64,000 bases of DNA from Coriaria nepalensis (Eukaryota > Streptophyta > Magnoliopsida > Cucurbitales > Coriariaceae), in NCBI GenBank assembly GCA_027186245.1, contig CP114482.1:25811209-25875208 (forward strand), read 5' to 3'. Shown piece after piece: positions 23,255-38,400 of the stretch. Each line of letters opens with the position of its first letter. Position 1 is the first letter of the stretch. The notes beneath the pieces are model-generated. The model searched no databases, was not told where the DNA came from, and worked only from the letters and a program-made list of their open reading frames with translations. The translations under genes were made by a program, and so were the position numbers.

Positions 23255-25768
23255 ACTCAGTGACATGACTTTAAGGCTAAACAAATGCATTGTTGCCTAT
23301 AATAGATCAACTGCAGGTTATGCACGAAAGTCATGTTTAAAGGCCGAATTTCGTTCGAAGTGATTTAGAATGATTTATGACTAAAAGAGCCGCAAAAATA
23401 TGACTTGAACGCTAAAAAAGGCATTGTTGCCATCAATAGATCAATTGCAAGTTATGCACGAAAGTCGCGTTTTAAATGCAAAAAGAGAATTCGTTCGAAG
23501 TGCCTTCAAACAATTTAATGATTGAAAAGACTGAGTGATATGCTTTTTAATGCTAAAATAATGCATTGTTGTCTTCAATAGATTAATTACAAGTTATGTA
23601 GGAAAATAATGTTTGAAGGGCAAAAATAGAATTCGTTCGAATTAATTAAGAATGATTTAAAGACTAAAATAGACTCAATGACATGACTTTAAGGCTAAAC
23701 AAATGCATTGTTGCCTTCAATAGATCAATTGCAAGTTATGCACGAAATTCATGTTTAAATGCCGAATTTCATACGAAGTGATTTGGAATGATTTACTGAC
23801 TAAAAGAGACGCAAAAATATGACTTGAACGCTAAAAAATGCATAGTTGCCATCAATAGATCAATTGCAAGTTATGCACGAAAGTCGCGTTTTAAATGCAA
23901 AAAGAGAATTCGTTCGAAGTGCCTTCAGACAATTTAATGATTGAAAAGACTGAGTGATACGCTTTTTAATGCTAAAATAATGCATTGTTGTCTTCAATAG
24001 ATTAATTACAAGTTATTTAAGAAAATAATATTTGAAGGGCAAAAATAGAATTCGTTCGAACAAATTTAGAATGATTTAATGACTAGAAGAGACTCAGTGA
24101 CATGACTTTAAGGCTAAACAAATGCATTGTTGCCTATAATAGATCAACTGCAAGTTATGCACGAAAGTCATGTTTAAATGCCGAATTTCGTTCGAAGTGA
24201 TTTAGAATGATTTACTGACTAAAAGAGCCGCAAAAATATGACTCGAACGCTAAAAAAGGCATAGTTGCCATCAATAGATCAATTGCAAGTTATGCACGAA
24301 AGTCGCGTTTTAAATGCAAAAAGAGCATTTGTTCGAAGTGCCTTCAAACAATTTAATGATTGAAAAGACTGAGTGATACGCTTTTTAATGCTAAAATAAT
24401 GCATTGTTGTCTTCAATAGATTAATTACAAGTTATGTAAGAAAATAATGTTTGAAGGGCAAAAATAGAATTCGTTCGAATTAATTTAGAATGATTTAAAG
24501 ACTAAAAGAGACTCAATGACATGACTTTAAGGCTAAACAAATGCATTGTTGCCTTCAATAGATCAACTGCAAGTTATGCACGAAAGTCATGTTTAAAGGC
24601 CGAATTTCGTTCGAAGTGATTTAGAATGATTTACTGACTAAAAGAGCCGCAAAAATATGACTTGAACGCTAAAAAAGGCATAGTTGCCATCAATAGATCA
24701 ATTGCAAGTTATGCACGAAAGTCGCGTTTTAAATGCAAAAAGAGCATTCGTTCGAAGTGCCTTCAAACAATTTAATGATTGAAAAGACTGAGTGATATGC
24801 TTTTTAATGCTAAAATAATGCATTGTTGTATTCAATAGATTAATTACAAGTTATGTAAGAAAATAATATTTGAAGGGAGAAAATATAATTCGTTCGAACT
24901 AATTTAGAATGATTTAATGACTAGAAGAGACTCAGTGACATGACTTTAAGGCTAAACAAATGCATTGTTGCCTATAACAGATCAACTGCAAGTTATGCAC
25001 GAAAGTCATGTTTAAATGCCGAATTTCATACGAAGTGATTTAGAATGATTTACTGACTAAAAAAGACGCAAAAATATGACTTCAAGGCTAAAAAAATGCA
25101 TAGTTGCCCACAATAGATCAATTGCAAATTATGCAAGAAGATGGTGTTCTAAATGCAAAAAGAGAATTGGTTCGAAGTACCTTCAAACAATTTAATGATT
25201 GAAACGACTGAGTGATATGCTTTTTAATGCTAAAATAATGCATTGTTGTCTTCAATAGAATAATTACAAGTTACTTAAGAAAATAATGTTTGAAGGGCGA
25301 AAATAGACTTCGTTCGAATTAATTTAGAATGATTTAATGACTAAAAGAGACTCAATGACATGACTTTAAGGCTAAACAAATGCATTGTTGCCTTCAATAG
25401 ATCAACTGCAAGTTACGCACGAAAGTCATGATTAAAGGCCGAATTTCGTTCGAAGTGATTTAGAATGATTTACTGACTAAAAGAGATGCAAAAATATGAC
25501 TTGAACGCTAAAAAAGGCATAGTTGCCATCAATAGATCAATTGCAAGTTATGCACGAAAGTCGCGTTTTAAATGCAAAAAGAGAATTGGTTCGAAGTGCC
25601 TTCAAACAATTTACTGATTGAAGAGACTGAGTTATATGCTTTTTAATGCTAAAATAATGCATTGTTGTCTTCAACAGATTAATTGCAAGTTATGTAAGAA
25701 AATAATATTCGGAGGGCGAAAATAGAATTCGTTCGAACTAATTTAGAATGATTTAATGACTAGAAGAG
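22933..25768 (+). repeat. Seven units shared in part with the 16-unit repeat and with 38.5-40.8 kb
   Basis: Anchors are at 22,933, 23,255, 23,673, 24,092, 24,511, 24,930 and 25,350. From TATGACTAAAAGAGCCGC at 23,376 to about 24,780 it matches 31,761 onwards at 8,385 bp spacing. From 23,376 to about 25,660 it matches 38,469-40,753 at 15,093 bp spacing, including TTATTTAAGAAAATAATA, GAAATTCATG, CCTATAACAGATC and GTTGCCCACAATAG. The units at 24,092 and 24,511 are repeated at 25,769 and 26,188 (1,677 bp, four units). Confidence 0.88.
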
Positions 25769-28700
25769 ACTCAGTGACATGACTTTAAGGCTAAACAAAT
25801 GCATTGTTGCCTATAATAGATCAACTGCAAGTTATGCACGAAAGTCATGTTTAAATGCCGAATTTCGTTCGAAGTGATTTAGAATGATTTACTGACTAAA
25901 AGAGCCGCAAAAATATGACTCGAACGCTAAAAAAGGCATAGTTGCCATCAATAGATCAATTGCAAGTTATGCACGAAAGTCGCGTTTTAAATGCAAAAAG
26001 AGCATTTGTTCGAAGTGCCTTCAAACAATTTAATGATTGAAAAGACTGAGTGATACGCTTTTTAATGCTAAAATAATGCATTGTTGTCTTCAATAGATTA
26101 ATTACAAGTTATGTAAGAAAATAATGTTTGAAGGGCAAAAATAGAATTCGTTCGAATTAATTTAGAATGATTTAAAGACTAAAAGAGACTCAATGACATG
26201 ACTTTAAGGCTAAACAAATGCATTGTTGCCTTCAATAGATCAACTGCAAGTTATGCACGAAAGTCATGTTTAAAGGCCGAATTTCGTTCGAAGTGATTTA
26301 GAATGATTTACTGACTAAAAGAGCCGCAAAAATATGACTTGAACGCTAAAAAAGGCATAGTTGCCATCAATAGATCAATTGCAAGTTATGCACGAAAGTC
26401 GCGTTTTAAATGCAAAAAGAGCATTCGTTCGAAGTGCCTTCAAACAATTTAATGATTGAAAAGACTGAGTGATACGCTTTTTAATGCTAAAATAATGCAT
26501 TGTTGTCTTCAATAGATTAATTACAAGTTATGTAAGAAAATAATGTTTGAAGGGCAAAAATAGAATTCGTTCGAATTAATTTAGAATGATTTAAAGACTA
26601 AAAGAGACTCAATGACATGACTTTAAGGCTAAACAAATGCATTGTTGCCTTCAATAGATCAACTGCAAGTTATGCACGAAAGTCATGTTTAAAGGCCGAA
26701 TTTCGTTCGAAGTGATTTAGAATGATTTACTGACTAAAAGAGCCGCAAAAATATGACTTGAACGCTAAAAAAGGCATAGTTGCCATCAATAGATCAATTG
26801 CAAGTTATGCACGAAAGTCGCGTTTTAAATGCAAAAAGAGCATTCGTTCGAAGTGCCTTCAAACAATTTAATGATTGAAAAGACTGAGTGATATGCTTTT
26901 TAATGCTAAAATAATGCATTGTTGTATTCAACAGATTAATTGCAAGTTATGTAAGAAAATAATATTTGAATGGCGAAAATAGAATTCGTTCGAACTAATT
27001 TAGAATGATTTAATGACTCGAAGAGACTCAGTGACATGAATTTAAGGCTAAAGAAATGCATTGTTACCTATAATAGATCAACTGCAAGTTATGCACGAAA
27101 GTCATGTTTAAATGCCGAATTTCATACGAAGTGATTTACAATGATTTACTGACTAAAAGAGACGCAAAAATATGGCTTGAACGCTAAAAAATGCAGAGTT
27201 TCCATCAATAGATCAATTGCAAGTTATGCACGAAAGTCGCGTTTTAAATGCAAAAAGATAATTGGTTCGAAGTGCCTTCAAACAATTTAATGATTGAAAA
27301 GACTGAGTGATATGCTTTTTAATGCTAAAATAATGCATTGTTGTCTTCAATAGATTAATTGCAAGTTATGTAAGAAAATAATGTTTGAAGGGCGAAAATA
27401 GAATTCGGTCGAATTAATTTAGAATGATTTAATGACTAAAAGAGACTCAATCACATGACTTCAAGGCTAAACAAATGCATTGTTGCCTTCAATAGATCAA
27501 CTGCAAGTTACGCACGAAAGTCATGTTTAAAGGCCGAATTTCGTTCGAAGTGATTTAGAATGATTTACTGACTAAAAGAGACACAAAAATATGACTTAAA
27601 CGCTAAAAAAGGCATAGTTGCCATCAATAGATCAATTGCAAGTTATGCACGAAAGTCGCGTTTTAGATGCAAAAAGAGAATTGGTTCAAAGTGCCTTCAA
27701 ACAATTTAATGATTGAAAAGACTGAGTGATATGCTTTTTAATGCTAAAATAATGCATTGTTGTCTTCAATAGATTAATTACAAGTCATGTAAGAAAATAA
27801 TATTCGAAGGGCGAAAATAGAATTCGTTCGAACTAATTTAGAATGATTTAATGACTAGAAGAGACTCAGTGACATGACTTTAAGGCTAAACAAATGCATT
27901 CTTGCCTATAATAGATCAAAAGCAAGTTATGCACGAAAGTCATGTTTAAATGCCGAATTTCATACGAAGTGATTTAGAATGATTTACTGACTAAAAAAGA
28001 CGCAAAAATATGACTTTAAAGCTAAAAAAATGCATAGTTCCTAGCAACAGATCAATTGCAAATTATGCACGAAAGTCGCGTTTTAAATGCAAAAAGAGAA
28101 TTGGTTCGAAGTGTCTTGACACAATTTAATGATTGAAAAGACTGAGTGATATGCTTTTTAATGCTAAAATAATGCATTGTTGTCTTCAATAGATTAATTG
28201 AAAGTTATGTAAGAAAATAATATTCGAAGGGCGAAAATAGAATTCGTTCGAACTAATTTAGAATGATTTAATGACTAGAAGAGACTCAGTGACATGACTT
28301 TAAGGCTAAACAAATGCATTGTTGCCTATAATAGATCAACTGCAAGTTATGCATGAAAGTCATGTTTAAATGCCGAATTTCGTACGAAGTGATTTAGAAT
28401 GATTTACTGACTAAAAAAGATTCAAAAATATGACTTTAAAGCTAAAAAAATGCATAGTTGCCATCAATAGATCAATCGCAAATAATGCATGAAGATGGCG
28501 TTCTAAATGCATAAAGAGAATAGGTTCGAAGTGCCTTCAAACAATTTAATGATTGAAAAGACTGAGTGATATGCTTTTTAATGCTAAAATAATGCATTGT
28601 TATCTTCAATAGATTAATTACATGTTATGTAAGAAAATAATATTTGAATGGCGAAAATAGAATTCGTTCGAACTAATTTAGAATGATTTAATGACTAGAA

Positions 28701-31700
28701 GAGACTCAGTGACATGACTTTAAGGATAAAGAAATGCATTGTTGCCTATAATAGATCAACTGCAAGTTATGCACGAAAGTCATGTTTAAATGCCGAATTT
28801 CATTCAAAGTGATTTAGAATGATTTACTGACTAAAAGAGACGCAAAAATATGACTTGAACGCTAAAAAATGCATAGTTGCCATCAATAGATCAATTGCAA
28901 GTTATGCACTAAAGTCGCGTTTTAAATGCAAAAAGAGAATTGGTTCGAAGTGCCTTCAAACAATTTATTGATTGAAAAGACTGAGTGATATGCTTTTTAA
29001 TGGTAAAATAATGCATTGTTGTCTTCAATAGATTAATTGCAAGTTATAAAAGAAAATAATGTTTTGAAGGGCGAAAATAGAATTCGGTTGAATTAATTTA
29101 GAATGATTTAATGACTAAGAGGGACTCAATGACATGAATTTAAGGCTAAAGAAATGCATTGTTACCTATAATAGATCAACTGCAAGTTATACACGAAAGT
29201 CATGTTTAAATGCCGAATTTCATACGAAGTGATTTAGAATGATTTACTGACTAAAAGAGACGCAAAAATATGGCTTGAACGCTAAAAAATGCAGAGTTTC
29301 CATCAATAGATCAATTGCAACCTATGCACGAAAGTCGCGTTTTAAATGCAAAAAGAGAATTGGTTCGAAGTGTCTTGACACAATTTAATGATTGAAAAGA
29401 CAGAGTGATATGCTTTTTAATGCTAAAATAATGCATTGTTGTCTTCAATAGATTAATTACAAGTTACGTAAGAAAATAATGTTTGAAGGGCGAAAATAGA
29501 CTTCGTTCGAATTAATTTAGAATGATTTAATGACTAAAAGAGACTCAATGACATGACTTTAAGGATAAAGAAATGCATTGTTGCCTATAATAGATCAACT
29601 GCAAGTTATGCACGAAAGTCATGTTTAAATGCCGAATTTCATACGAAGTGATTTAGAATGATTTACTGACTAAAAGAGACGCAAAAATATGGCTTGAACG
29701 CTAAAAAATGCAGAGTTTCCATCAATAGATCAATTGCAACCTATGCACGAAAGTCGCGTTTTAAATGCAAAAAGAGAATTGGTTCGAAGTACCTTCAAAG
29801 AATTTAATGATTGAAAAGACTGAGTGATATGCTTTTTAATGCTAAAATAATGCATTGTTGTCTTCAATAGAATAATTGCAAGTTATGTAAGAAAATAATG
29901 TTTGAAGGGCGAAAATAGAATTCGGTCGAATTAATTTAGAATGATTTAATGACTAAAATAGACTCAATGACATGACTTTAAGACTAAACAAATTCATTGT
30001 TGCCTATAATAGATCAACTGCAAGTTATGCACGAAAGTCATGTTTAAATGCCGAATTTCATACGAAGTGATTTAGAATGATTTACTGACTAAAAGAGACG
30101 CAAAAATATGACTTGAACGCTAAAAAATGCAGAGTTGCCATCAATAGATCAATTGCAAGTTATGCACGAAAGTCGCGTTCTAAATGCAAAAAGAGAATTG
30201 GTTCGAAGTGCCTTCTAACAATTTAATGATTGAAAAGACTGAGTGATATGCTTTTTAATGCTAAAATAATGCATTGTTGTCTTCAATAGATTAATTACAA
30301 GTTATGTAAGAAAATAATATTCGAAGGCCGAAAATAGAATTCGTTCGAACTAATTTAGATTGATTTAATGACTAGAAGAGACTCAGTGACATGACTTTAA
30401 GGCTAAACAAATTCATTGTTGCCTATAATAGATCAACTGCAAGTTATGCACGAAAGTCATGTTTAAATGCCGAATTTCATACGAAGTGATTTAGAATGAT
30501 TTACTGACTAAAAGAGACGCAAAAATATGACTTCAACGCTAAAAAATGCAGAGTTGCCATCAATAGATCAATTGCAAGTTATGCACGAAAGTCGCGTTCT
30601 AAATGCAAAAAGAGAATTGGTTCGAAGTGCCTTCTAACAATTTAATGATTGAAAAGACTGAGTGATATGCTTTTTAATGCTAAAATAATGCATTGTTGTC
30701 TTCAATAGATTAATTACAAGTTATGTAAGAAAATAATATTTGAAGGGCGAAAATAGAATTCGTTCGAACAAATTTAGAATGATTTAATGGCTAGAAGAGA
30801 CTCAGTGGCATGACTTTAAGGCTAAACAAATGCATTGTTGCCTATAATAGATCAAGTGCAAGTTATGCATGAAAGTCATGTTTAATTGCCGAATTTCGTA
30901 CGAAGTGATTTAGAATGATTTACTGACTAAAAAAGATGCAAAAATATGACTTTAAAGCTAAAAAAATGCATAGTTGCCATCAGTAGATCAATTGCAAATT
31001 ATGCATGAAGATGGCGTTCTAAATGCAAAATGAGAATTGGTTCGAAGTGCCTTCAAACAATTTAATGATTGAAAAGACTGAGTGATATGCTTTTTAATGC
31101 TAAAATAATGCATTGTTGTCTTTAGTAGATTAATTGCAAGTAATGTAAAAAAATAATGTTTGAAGGGCGAAAATAGAATTCGGTCGAATTAATTTAGAGT
31201 GATTTAATGACTAAGAGAGATTCAATGACATGACTTTAAGGCAAAACAAATGCATTGTTGCCTTCAATAGATCAACCGCAAGTTACGCACGAAAGTCATG
31301 TTTGAAGGCCGAATTTCGTTCGAAGTGATTTAGAATGATTTACTGACTAAAAAAGACGCAAAAATATTACTTTAAGGCTAAAAAAATGCATAGTTGCCAT
31401 CAATAGATCAATTGCAAATTATGCAAGAAGATGGTGTTCTAAATGCAAAAAGAGAATTGGTTCGAAGTGCCTTCAAACAATTTACTGATTGAAAAGACTG
31501 AGTGATATGCTTTTTAATGCTAAAATAATGCATTGTTGTCTTTAGTAGATTAATTGCAAGTAATGTAAAAAAATAATGTTTGAAGGGCGAAAATAGAATT
31601 CGGTCGAATTAATTTAGAGTGATTTAATGACTAAGAGAGATTCAATGACATGACTTTAAGGCAAAACAAATGCATTGTTGCCTTCAATAGATCAACCGCA

Positions 31701-32476
31701 AGTTACGCACGAAAGTCATGTTTAAAGGCCGAATTTCGTTCGAAGTGATTTAGAATGATTTATGACTAAAAGAGCCGCAAAAATATGACTTGAACGCTAA
31801 AAAAGGCATAGTTGCCATCAATAGATCAATTGCAAGTTATGCACGAAAGTCGCGTTTTAAATGCAAAAAGAGAATTCGTTCGAAGTGCCTTCAAACAATT
31901 TAATGATTGAAAAGACTGAGTGATATGCTTTTTAATGCTAAAATAATGCATTGTTGTCTTCAATAGATTAATTACAAGTTATGTAGGAAAATAATGTTTG
32001 AAGGGCAAAAATAGAATTCGTTCGAATTAATTTAGAATGATTTAAAGACTAAAATAGACTCAATGACATGACTTTAAGGCTAAACAAATGCATTGTTGCC
32101 TTCAATAGATCAATTGCAAGTTATGCACGAAATTCATGTTTAAATGCCGAATTTCATACGAAGTGATTTGGAATGATTTACTGACTAAAAGAGACGCAAA
32201 AATATGACTTGAACGCTAAAAAATGCATAGTTGCCATCAATAGATCAATTGCAAGTTATGCACGAAAGTCGCGTTTTAAATGCAAAAAGAGAATTCGTTC
32301 GAAGTGCCTTCAGACAATTTAATGATTGAAAAGACTGAGTGATACGCTTTTTAATGCTAAAATAATGCATTGTTGTCTTCAATAGATTAATTACAAGTTA
32401 TTTAAGAAAATAATATTTGAAGGGCAAAAATAGAATTCGTTCGAACAAATTTAGAATGATTTAATGACTAGAAGAG
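25769..32476 (+). repeat. 16-unit higher-order repeat (6,708 bp), copy 1
   Basis: Anchors are at 25,769, 26,188, 26,607, 27,026, 27,445, 27,864, 28,284, 28,704, 29,124, 29,543, 29,962, 30,381, 30,800, 31,220, 31,640 and 32,058. All units are 418-420 bp. The units are clearly different from each other but recur one by one 6,708 bp later. Markers are ATGACTCGAAGAG (27,013), CTTGCCTATAATAGATC (27,901), GTTCCTAGCAACAG (28,036), CAACCTATGCACG (29,318 and 29,738) and CTTTAGTAG (31,120 and 31,540). Two pairs of neighbouring units within it are also alike (29,962 with 30,381; 30,800 with 31,220 in part). Confidence 0.93.
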
Positions 32477-35400
32477 ACTCAGTGACATGACTTTAAGGCT
32501 AAACAAATGCATTGTTGCCTATAATAGATCAACTGCAAGTTATGCACGAAAGTCATGTTTAAATGCCGAATTTCGTTCGAAGTGATTTAGAATGATTTAC
32601 TGACTAAAAGAGCCGCAAAAATATGACTCGAACGCTAAAAAAGGCATAGTTGCCATCAATAGATCAATTGCAAGTTATGCACGAAAGTCGCGTTTTAAAT
32701 GCAAAAAGAGCATTTGTTCGAAGTGCCTTCAAACAATTTAATGATTGAAAAGACTGAGTGATACGCTTTTTAATGCTAAAATAATGCATTGTTGTCTTCA
32801 ATAGATTAATTACAAGTTATGTAAGAAAATAATGTTTGAAGGGCAAAAATAGAATTCGTTCGAATTAATTTAGAATGATTTAAAGACTAAAAGAGACTCA
32901 ATGACATGACTTTAAGGCTAAACAAATGCATTGTTGCCTTCAATAGATCAACTGCAAGTTATGCACGAAAGTCATAGTTAAAGGCCGAATTTCGTTCGAA
33001 GTGATTTAGAATGATTTACTGACTAAAAGAGCCGCAAAAATATGACTTGAACGCTAAAAAAGGCATAGTTGCCATCAATAGATCAATTGCAAGTTATGCA
33101 CGAAAGTCGCGTTTTAAATGCAAAAAGAGCATTCGTTCGAAGTGCCTTCAAACAATTTAATGATTGAAAAGACTGAGTGATACGCTTTTTAATGCTAAAA
33201 TAATGCATTGTTGTCTTCAATAGATTAATTACAAGTTATGTAAGAAAATAATGTTTGAAGGGCAAAAATAGAATTCGTTCGAATTAATTTAGAATGATTT
33301 AAAGACTAAAAGAGACTCAATGACATGACTTTAAGGCTAAACAAATGCATTGTTGCCTTCAATAGATCAACTGCAAGTTATGCACGAAAGTCATGTTTAA
33401 AGGCCGAATTTCGTTCGAAGTGATTTAGAATGATTTACTGACTAAAAGAGCCGCAAAAATATGACTTGAACGCTAAAAAAGGCATAGTTGCCATCAATAG
33501 ATCAATTGCAAGTTATGCACGAAAGTCGCGTTTTAAATGCAAAAAGAGCATTCGTTCGAAGTGCCTTCAAACAATTTAATGATTGAAAAGACTGAGTGAT
33601 ATGCTTTTTAATGCTAAAATAATGCATTGTTGTATTCAACAGATTAATTGCAAGTTATGTAAGAAAATAATATTTGAATGGCGAAAATAGAATTCGTTCG
33701 AACTAATTTAGAATGATTTAATGACTCGAAGAGACTCAGTGACATGAATTTAAGGCTAAAGAAATGCATTGTTACCTATAATAGATCAACTGCAAGTTAT
33801 GCACGAAAGTCATGTTTAAATGCCGAATTTCATACGAAGTGATTTACAATGATTTACTGACTAAAAGAGACGCAAAAATATGGCTTGAACGCTAAAAAAT
33901 GCAGAGTTTCCATCAATAGATCAATTGCAAGTTATGCACGAAAGTCGCGTTTTAAATGCAAAAAGATAATTGGTTCGAAGTGCCTTCAAACAATTTAATG
34001 ATTGAAAAGACTGAGTGATATGCTTTTTAATGCTAAAATAATGCATTGTTGTCTTCAATAGATTAATTGCAAGTTATGTAAGAAAATAATGTTTGAAGGG
34101 CGAAAATAGAATTCGGTCGAATTAATTTAGAATGATTTAATGACTAAAAGAGACTCAATCACATGACTTCAAGGCTAAACAAATGCATTGTTGCCTTCAA
34201 TAGATCAACTGCAAGTTACGCACGAAAGTCATGTTTAAAGGCCGAATTTCGTTCGAAGTGATTTAGAATGATTTACTGACTAAAAGAGACACAAAAATAT
34301 GACTTAAACGCTAAAAAAGGCATAGTTGCCATCAATAGATCAATTGCAAGTTATGCACGAAAGTCGCGTTTTAGATGCAAAAAGAGAATTGGTTCAAAGT
34401 GCCTTCAAACAATTTAATGATTGAAAAGACTGAGTGATATGCTTTTTAATGCTAAAATAATGCATTGTTGTCTTCAATAGATTAATTACAAGTCATGTAA
34501 GAAAATAATATTCGAAGGGCGAAAATAGAATTCGTTCGAACTAATTTAGAATGATTTAATGACTAGAAGAGACTCAGTGACATGACTTTAAGGCTAAACA
34601 AATGCATTCTTGCCTATAATAGATCAAAAGCAAGTTATGCACGAAAGTCATGTTTAAATGCCGAATTTCATACGAAGTGATTTAGAATGATTTACTGACT
34701 AAAAAAGACGCAAAAATATGACTTTAAAGCTAAAAAAATGCATAGTTCCTAGCAACAGATCAATTGCAAATTATGCACGAAAGTCGCGTTTTAAATGCAA
34801 AAAGAGAATTGGTTCGAAGTGTCTTGACACAATTTAATGATTGAAAAGACTGAGTGATATGCTTTTTAATGCTAAAATAATGCATTGTTGTCTTCAATAG
34901 ATTAATTGAAAGTTATGTAAGAAAATAATATTCGAAGGGCGAAAATAGAATTCGTTCGAACTAATTTAGAATGATTTAATGACTAGAAGAGACTCAGTGA
35001 CATGACTTTAAGGCTAAACAAATGCATTGTTGCCTATAATAGATCAACTGCAAGTTATGCATGAAAGTCATGTTTAAATGCCGAATTTCGTACGAAGTGA
35101 TTTAGAATGATTTACTGACTAAAAAAGATTCAAAAATATGACTTTAAAGCTAAAAAAATGCATAGTTGCCATCAATAGATCAATCGCAAATAATGCATGA
35201 AGATGGCGTTCTAAATGCATAAAGAGAATAGGTTCGAAGTGCCTTCAAACAATTTAATGATTGAAAAGACTGAGTGATATGCTTTTTAATGCTAAAATAA
35301 TGCATTGTTATCTTCAATAGATTAATTACATGTTATGTAAGAAAATAATATTTGAATGGCGAAAATAGAATTCGTTCGAACTAATTTAGAATGATTTAAT

Positions 35401-38400
35401 GACTAGAAGAGACTCAGTGACATGACTTTAAGGATAAAGAAATGCATTGTTGCCTATAATAGATCAACTGCAAGTTATGCACGAAAGTCATGTTTAAATG
35501 CCGAATTTCATTCAAAGTGATTTAGAATGATTTACTGACTAAAAGAGACGCAAAAATATGACTTGAACGCTAAAAAATGCATAGTTGCCATCAATAGATC
35601 AATTGCAAGTTATGCACTAAAGTCGCGTTTTAAATGCAAAAAGAGAATTGGTTCGAAGTGCCTTCAAACAATTTATTGATTGAAAAGACTGAGTGATATG
35701 CTTTTTAATGGTAAAATAATGCATTGTTGTCTTCAATAGATTAATTGCAAGTTATAAAAGAAAATAATGTTTTGAAGGGCGAAAATAGAATTCGGTTGAA
35801 TTAATTTAGAATGATTTAATGACTAAGAGGGACTCAATGACATGAATTTAAGGCTAAAGAAATGCATTGTTACCTATAATAGATCAACTGCAAGTTATAC
35901 ACGAAAGTCATGTTTAAATGCCGAATTTCATACGAAGTGATTTAGAATGATTTACTGACTAAAAGAGACGCAAAAATATGGCTTGAACGCTAAAAAATGC
36001 AGAGTTTCCATCAATAGATCAATTGCAACCTATGCACGAAAGTCGCGTTTTAAATGCAAAAAGAGAATTGGTTCGAAGTGTCTTGACACAATTTAATGAT
36101 TGAAAAGACAGAGTGATATGCTTTTTAATGCTAAAATAATGCATTGTTGTCTTCAATAGATTAATTACAAGTTACGTAAGAAAATAATGTTTGAAGGGCG
36201 AAAATAGACTTCGTTCGAATTAATTTAGAATGATTTAATGACTAAAAGAGACTCAATGACATGACTTTAAGGATAAAGAAATGCATTGTTGCCTATAATA
36301 GATCAACTGCAAGTTATGCACGAAAGTCATGTTTAAATGCCGAATTTCATACGAAGTGATTTAGAATGATTTACTGACTAAAAGAGACGCAAAAATATGG
36401 CTTGAACGCTAAAAAATGCAGAGTTTCCATCAATAGATCAATTGCAACCTATGCACGAAAGTCGCGTTTTAAATGCAAAAAGAGAATTGGTTCGAAGTAC
36501 CTTCAAAGAATTTAATGATTGAAAAGACTGAGTGATATGCTTTTTAATGCTAAAATAATGCATTGTTGTCTTCAATAGAATAATTGCAAGTTATGTAAGA
36601 AAATAATGTTTGAAGGGCGAAAATAGAATTCGGTCGAATTAATTTAGAATGATTTAATGACTAAAATAGACTCAATGACATGACTTTAAGACTAAACAAA
36701 TTCATTGTTGCCTATAATAGATCAACTGCAAGTTATGCACGAAAGTCATGTTTAAATGCCGAATTTCATACGAAGTGATTTAGAATGATTTACTGACTAA
36801 AAGAGACGCAAAAATATGACTTGAACGCTAAAAAATGCAGAGTTGCCATCAATAGATCAATTGCAAGTTATGCACGAAAGTCGCGTTCTAAATGCAAAAA
36901 GAGAATTGGTTCGAAGTGCCTTCTAACAATTTAATGATTGAAAAGACTGAGTGATATGCTTTTTAATGCTAAAATAATGCATTGTTGTCTTCAATAGATT
37001 AATTACAAGTTATGTAAGAAAATAATATTCGAAGGGCGAAAATAGAATTCGTTCGAACTAATTTAGATTGATTTAATGACTAGAAGAGACTCAGTGACAT
37101 GACTTTAAGGCTAAACAAATTCATTGTTGCCTATAATAGATCAACTGCAAGTTATGCACGAAAGTCATGTTTAAATGCCGAATTTCATACGAAGTGATTT
37201 AGAATGATTTACTGACTAAAAGAGACGCAAAAATATGACTTCAACGCTAAAAAATGCAGAGTTGCCATCAATAGATCAATTGCAAGTTATGCACGAAAGT
37301 CGCGTTCTAAATGCAAAAAGAGAATTGGTTCGAAGTGCCTTCTAACAATTTAATGATTGAAAAGACTGAGTGATATGCTTTTTAATGCTAAAATAATGCA
37401 TTGTTGTCTTCAATAGATTAATTACAAGTTATGTAAGAAAATAATATTTGAAGGGCGAAAATAGAATTCGTTCGAACAAATTTAGAATGATTTAATGGCT
37501 AGAAGAGACTCAGTGGCATGACTTTAAGGCTAAACAAATGCATTGTTGCCTATAATAGATCAAGTGCAAGTTATGCATGAAAGTCATGTTTAATTGCCGA
37601 ATTTCGTACGAAGTGATTTAGAATGATTTACTGACTAAAAAAGATGCAAAAATATGACTTTAAAGCTAAAAAAATGCATAGTTGCCATCAGTAGATCAAT
37701 TGCAAATTATGCATGAAGATGGCGTTCTAAATGCAAAATGAGAATTGGTTCGAAGTGCCTTCAAACAATTTAATGATTGAAAAGACTGAGTGATATGCTT
37801 TTTAATGCTAAAATAATGCATTGTTGTCTTTAGTAGATTAATTGCAAGTAATGTAAAAAAATAATGTTTGAAGGGCGAAAATAGAATTCGGTCGAATTAA
37901 TTTAGAGTGATTTAATGACTAAGAGAGATTCAATGACATGACTTTAAGGCAAAACAAATGCATTGTTGCCTTCAATAGATCAACCGCAAGTTACGCACGA
38001 AAGTCATGTTTGAAGGCCGAATTTCGTTCGAAGTGATTTAGAATGATTTACTGACTAAAAAAGACGCAAAAATATTACTTTAAGGCTAAAAAAATGCATA
38101 GTTGCCATCAATAGATCAATTGCAAATTATGCAAGAAGATGGTGTTCTAAATGCAAAAAGAGAATTGGTTCGAAGTGCCTTCAAACAATTTACTGATTGA
38201 AAAGACTGAGTGATATGCTTTTTAATGCTAAAATAATGCATTGTTGTCTTTAGTAGATTAATTGCAAGTAATGTAAAAAAATAATGTTTGAAGGGCGAAA
38301 ATAGAATTCGGTCGAATTAATTTAGAGTGATTTAATGACTAAGAGAGATTCAATGACATGACTTTAAGGCAAAACAAATGCATTGTTGCCTTCAATAGAT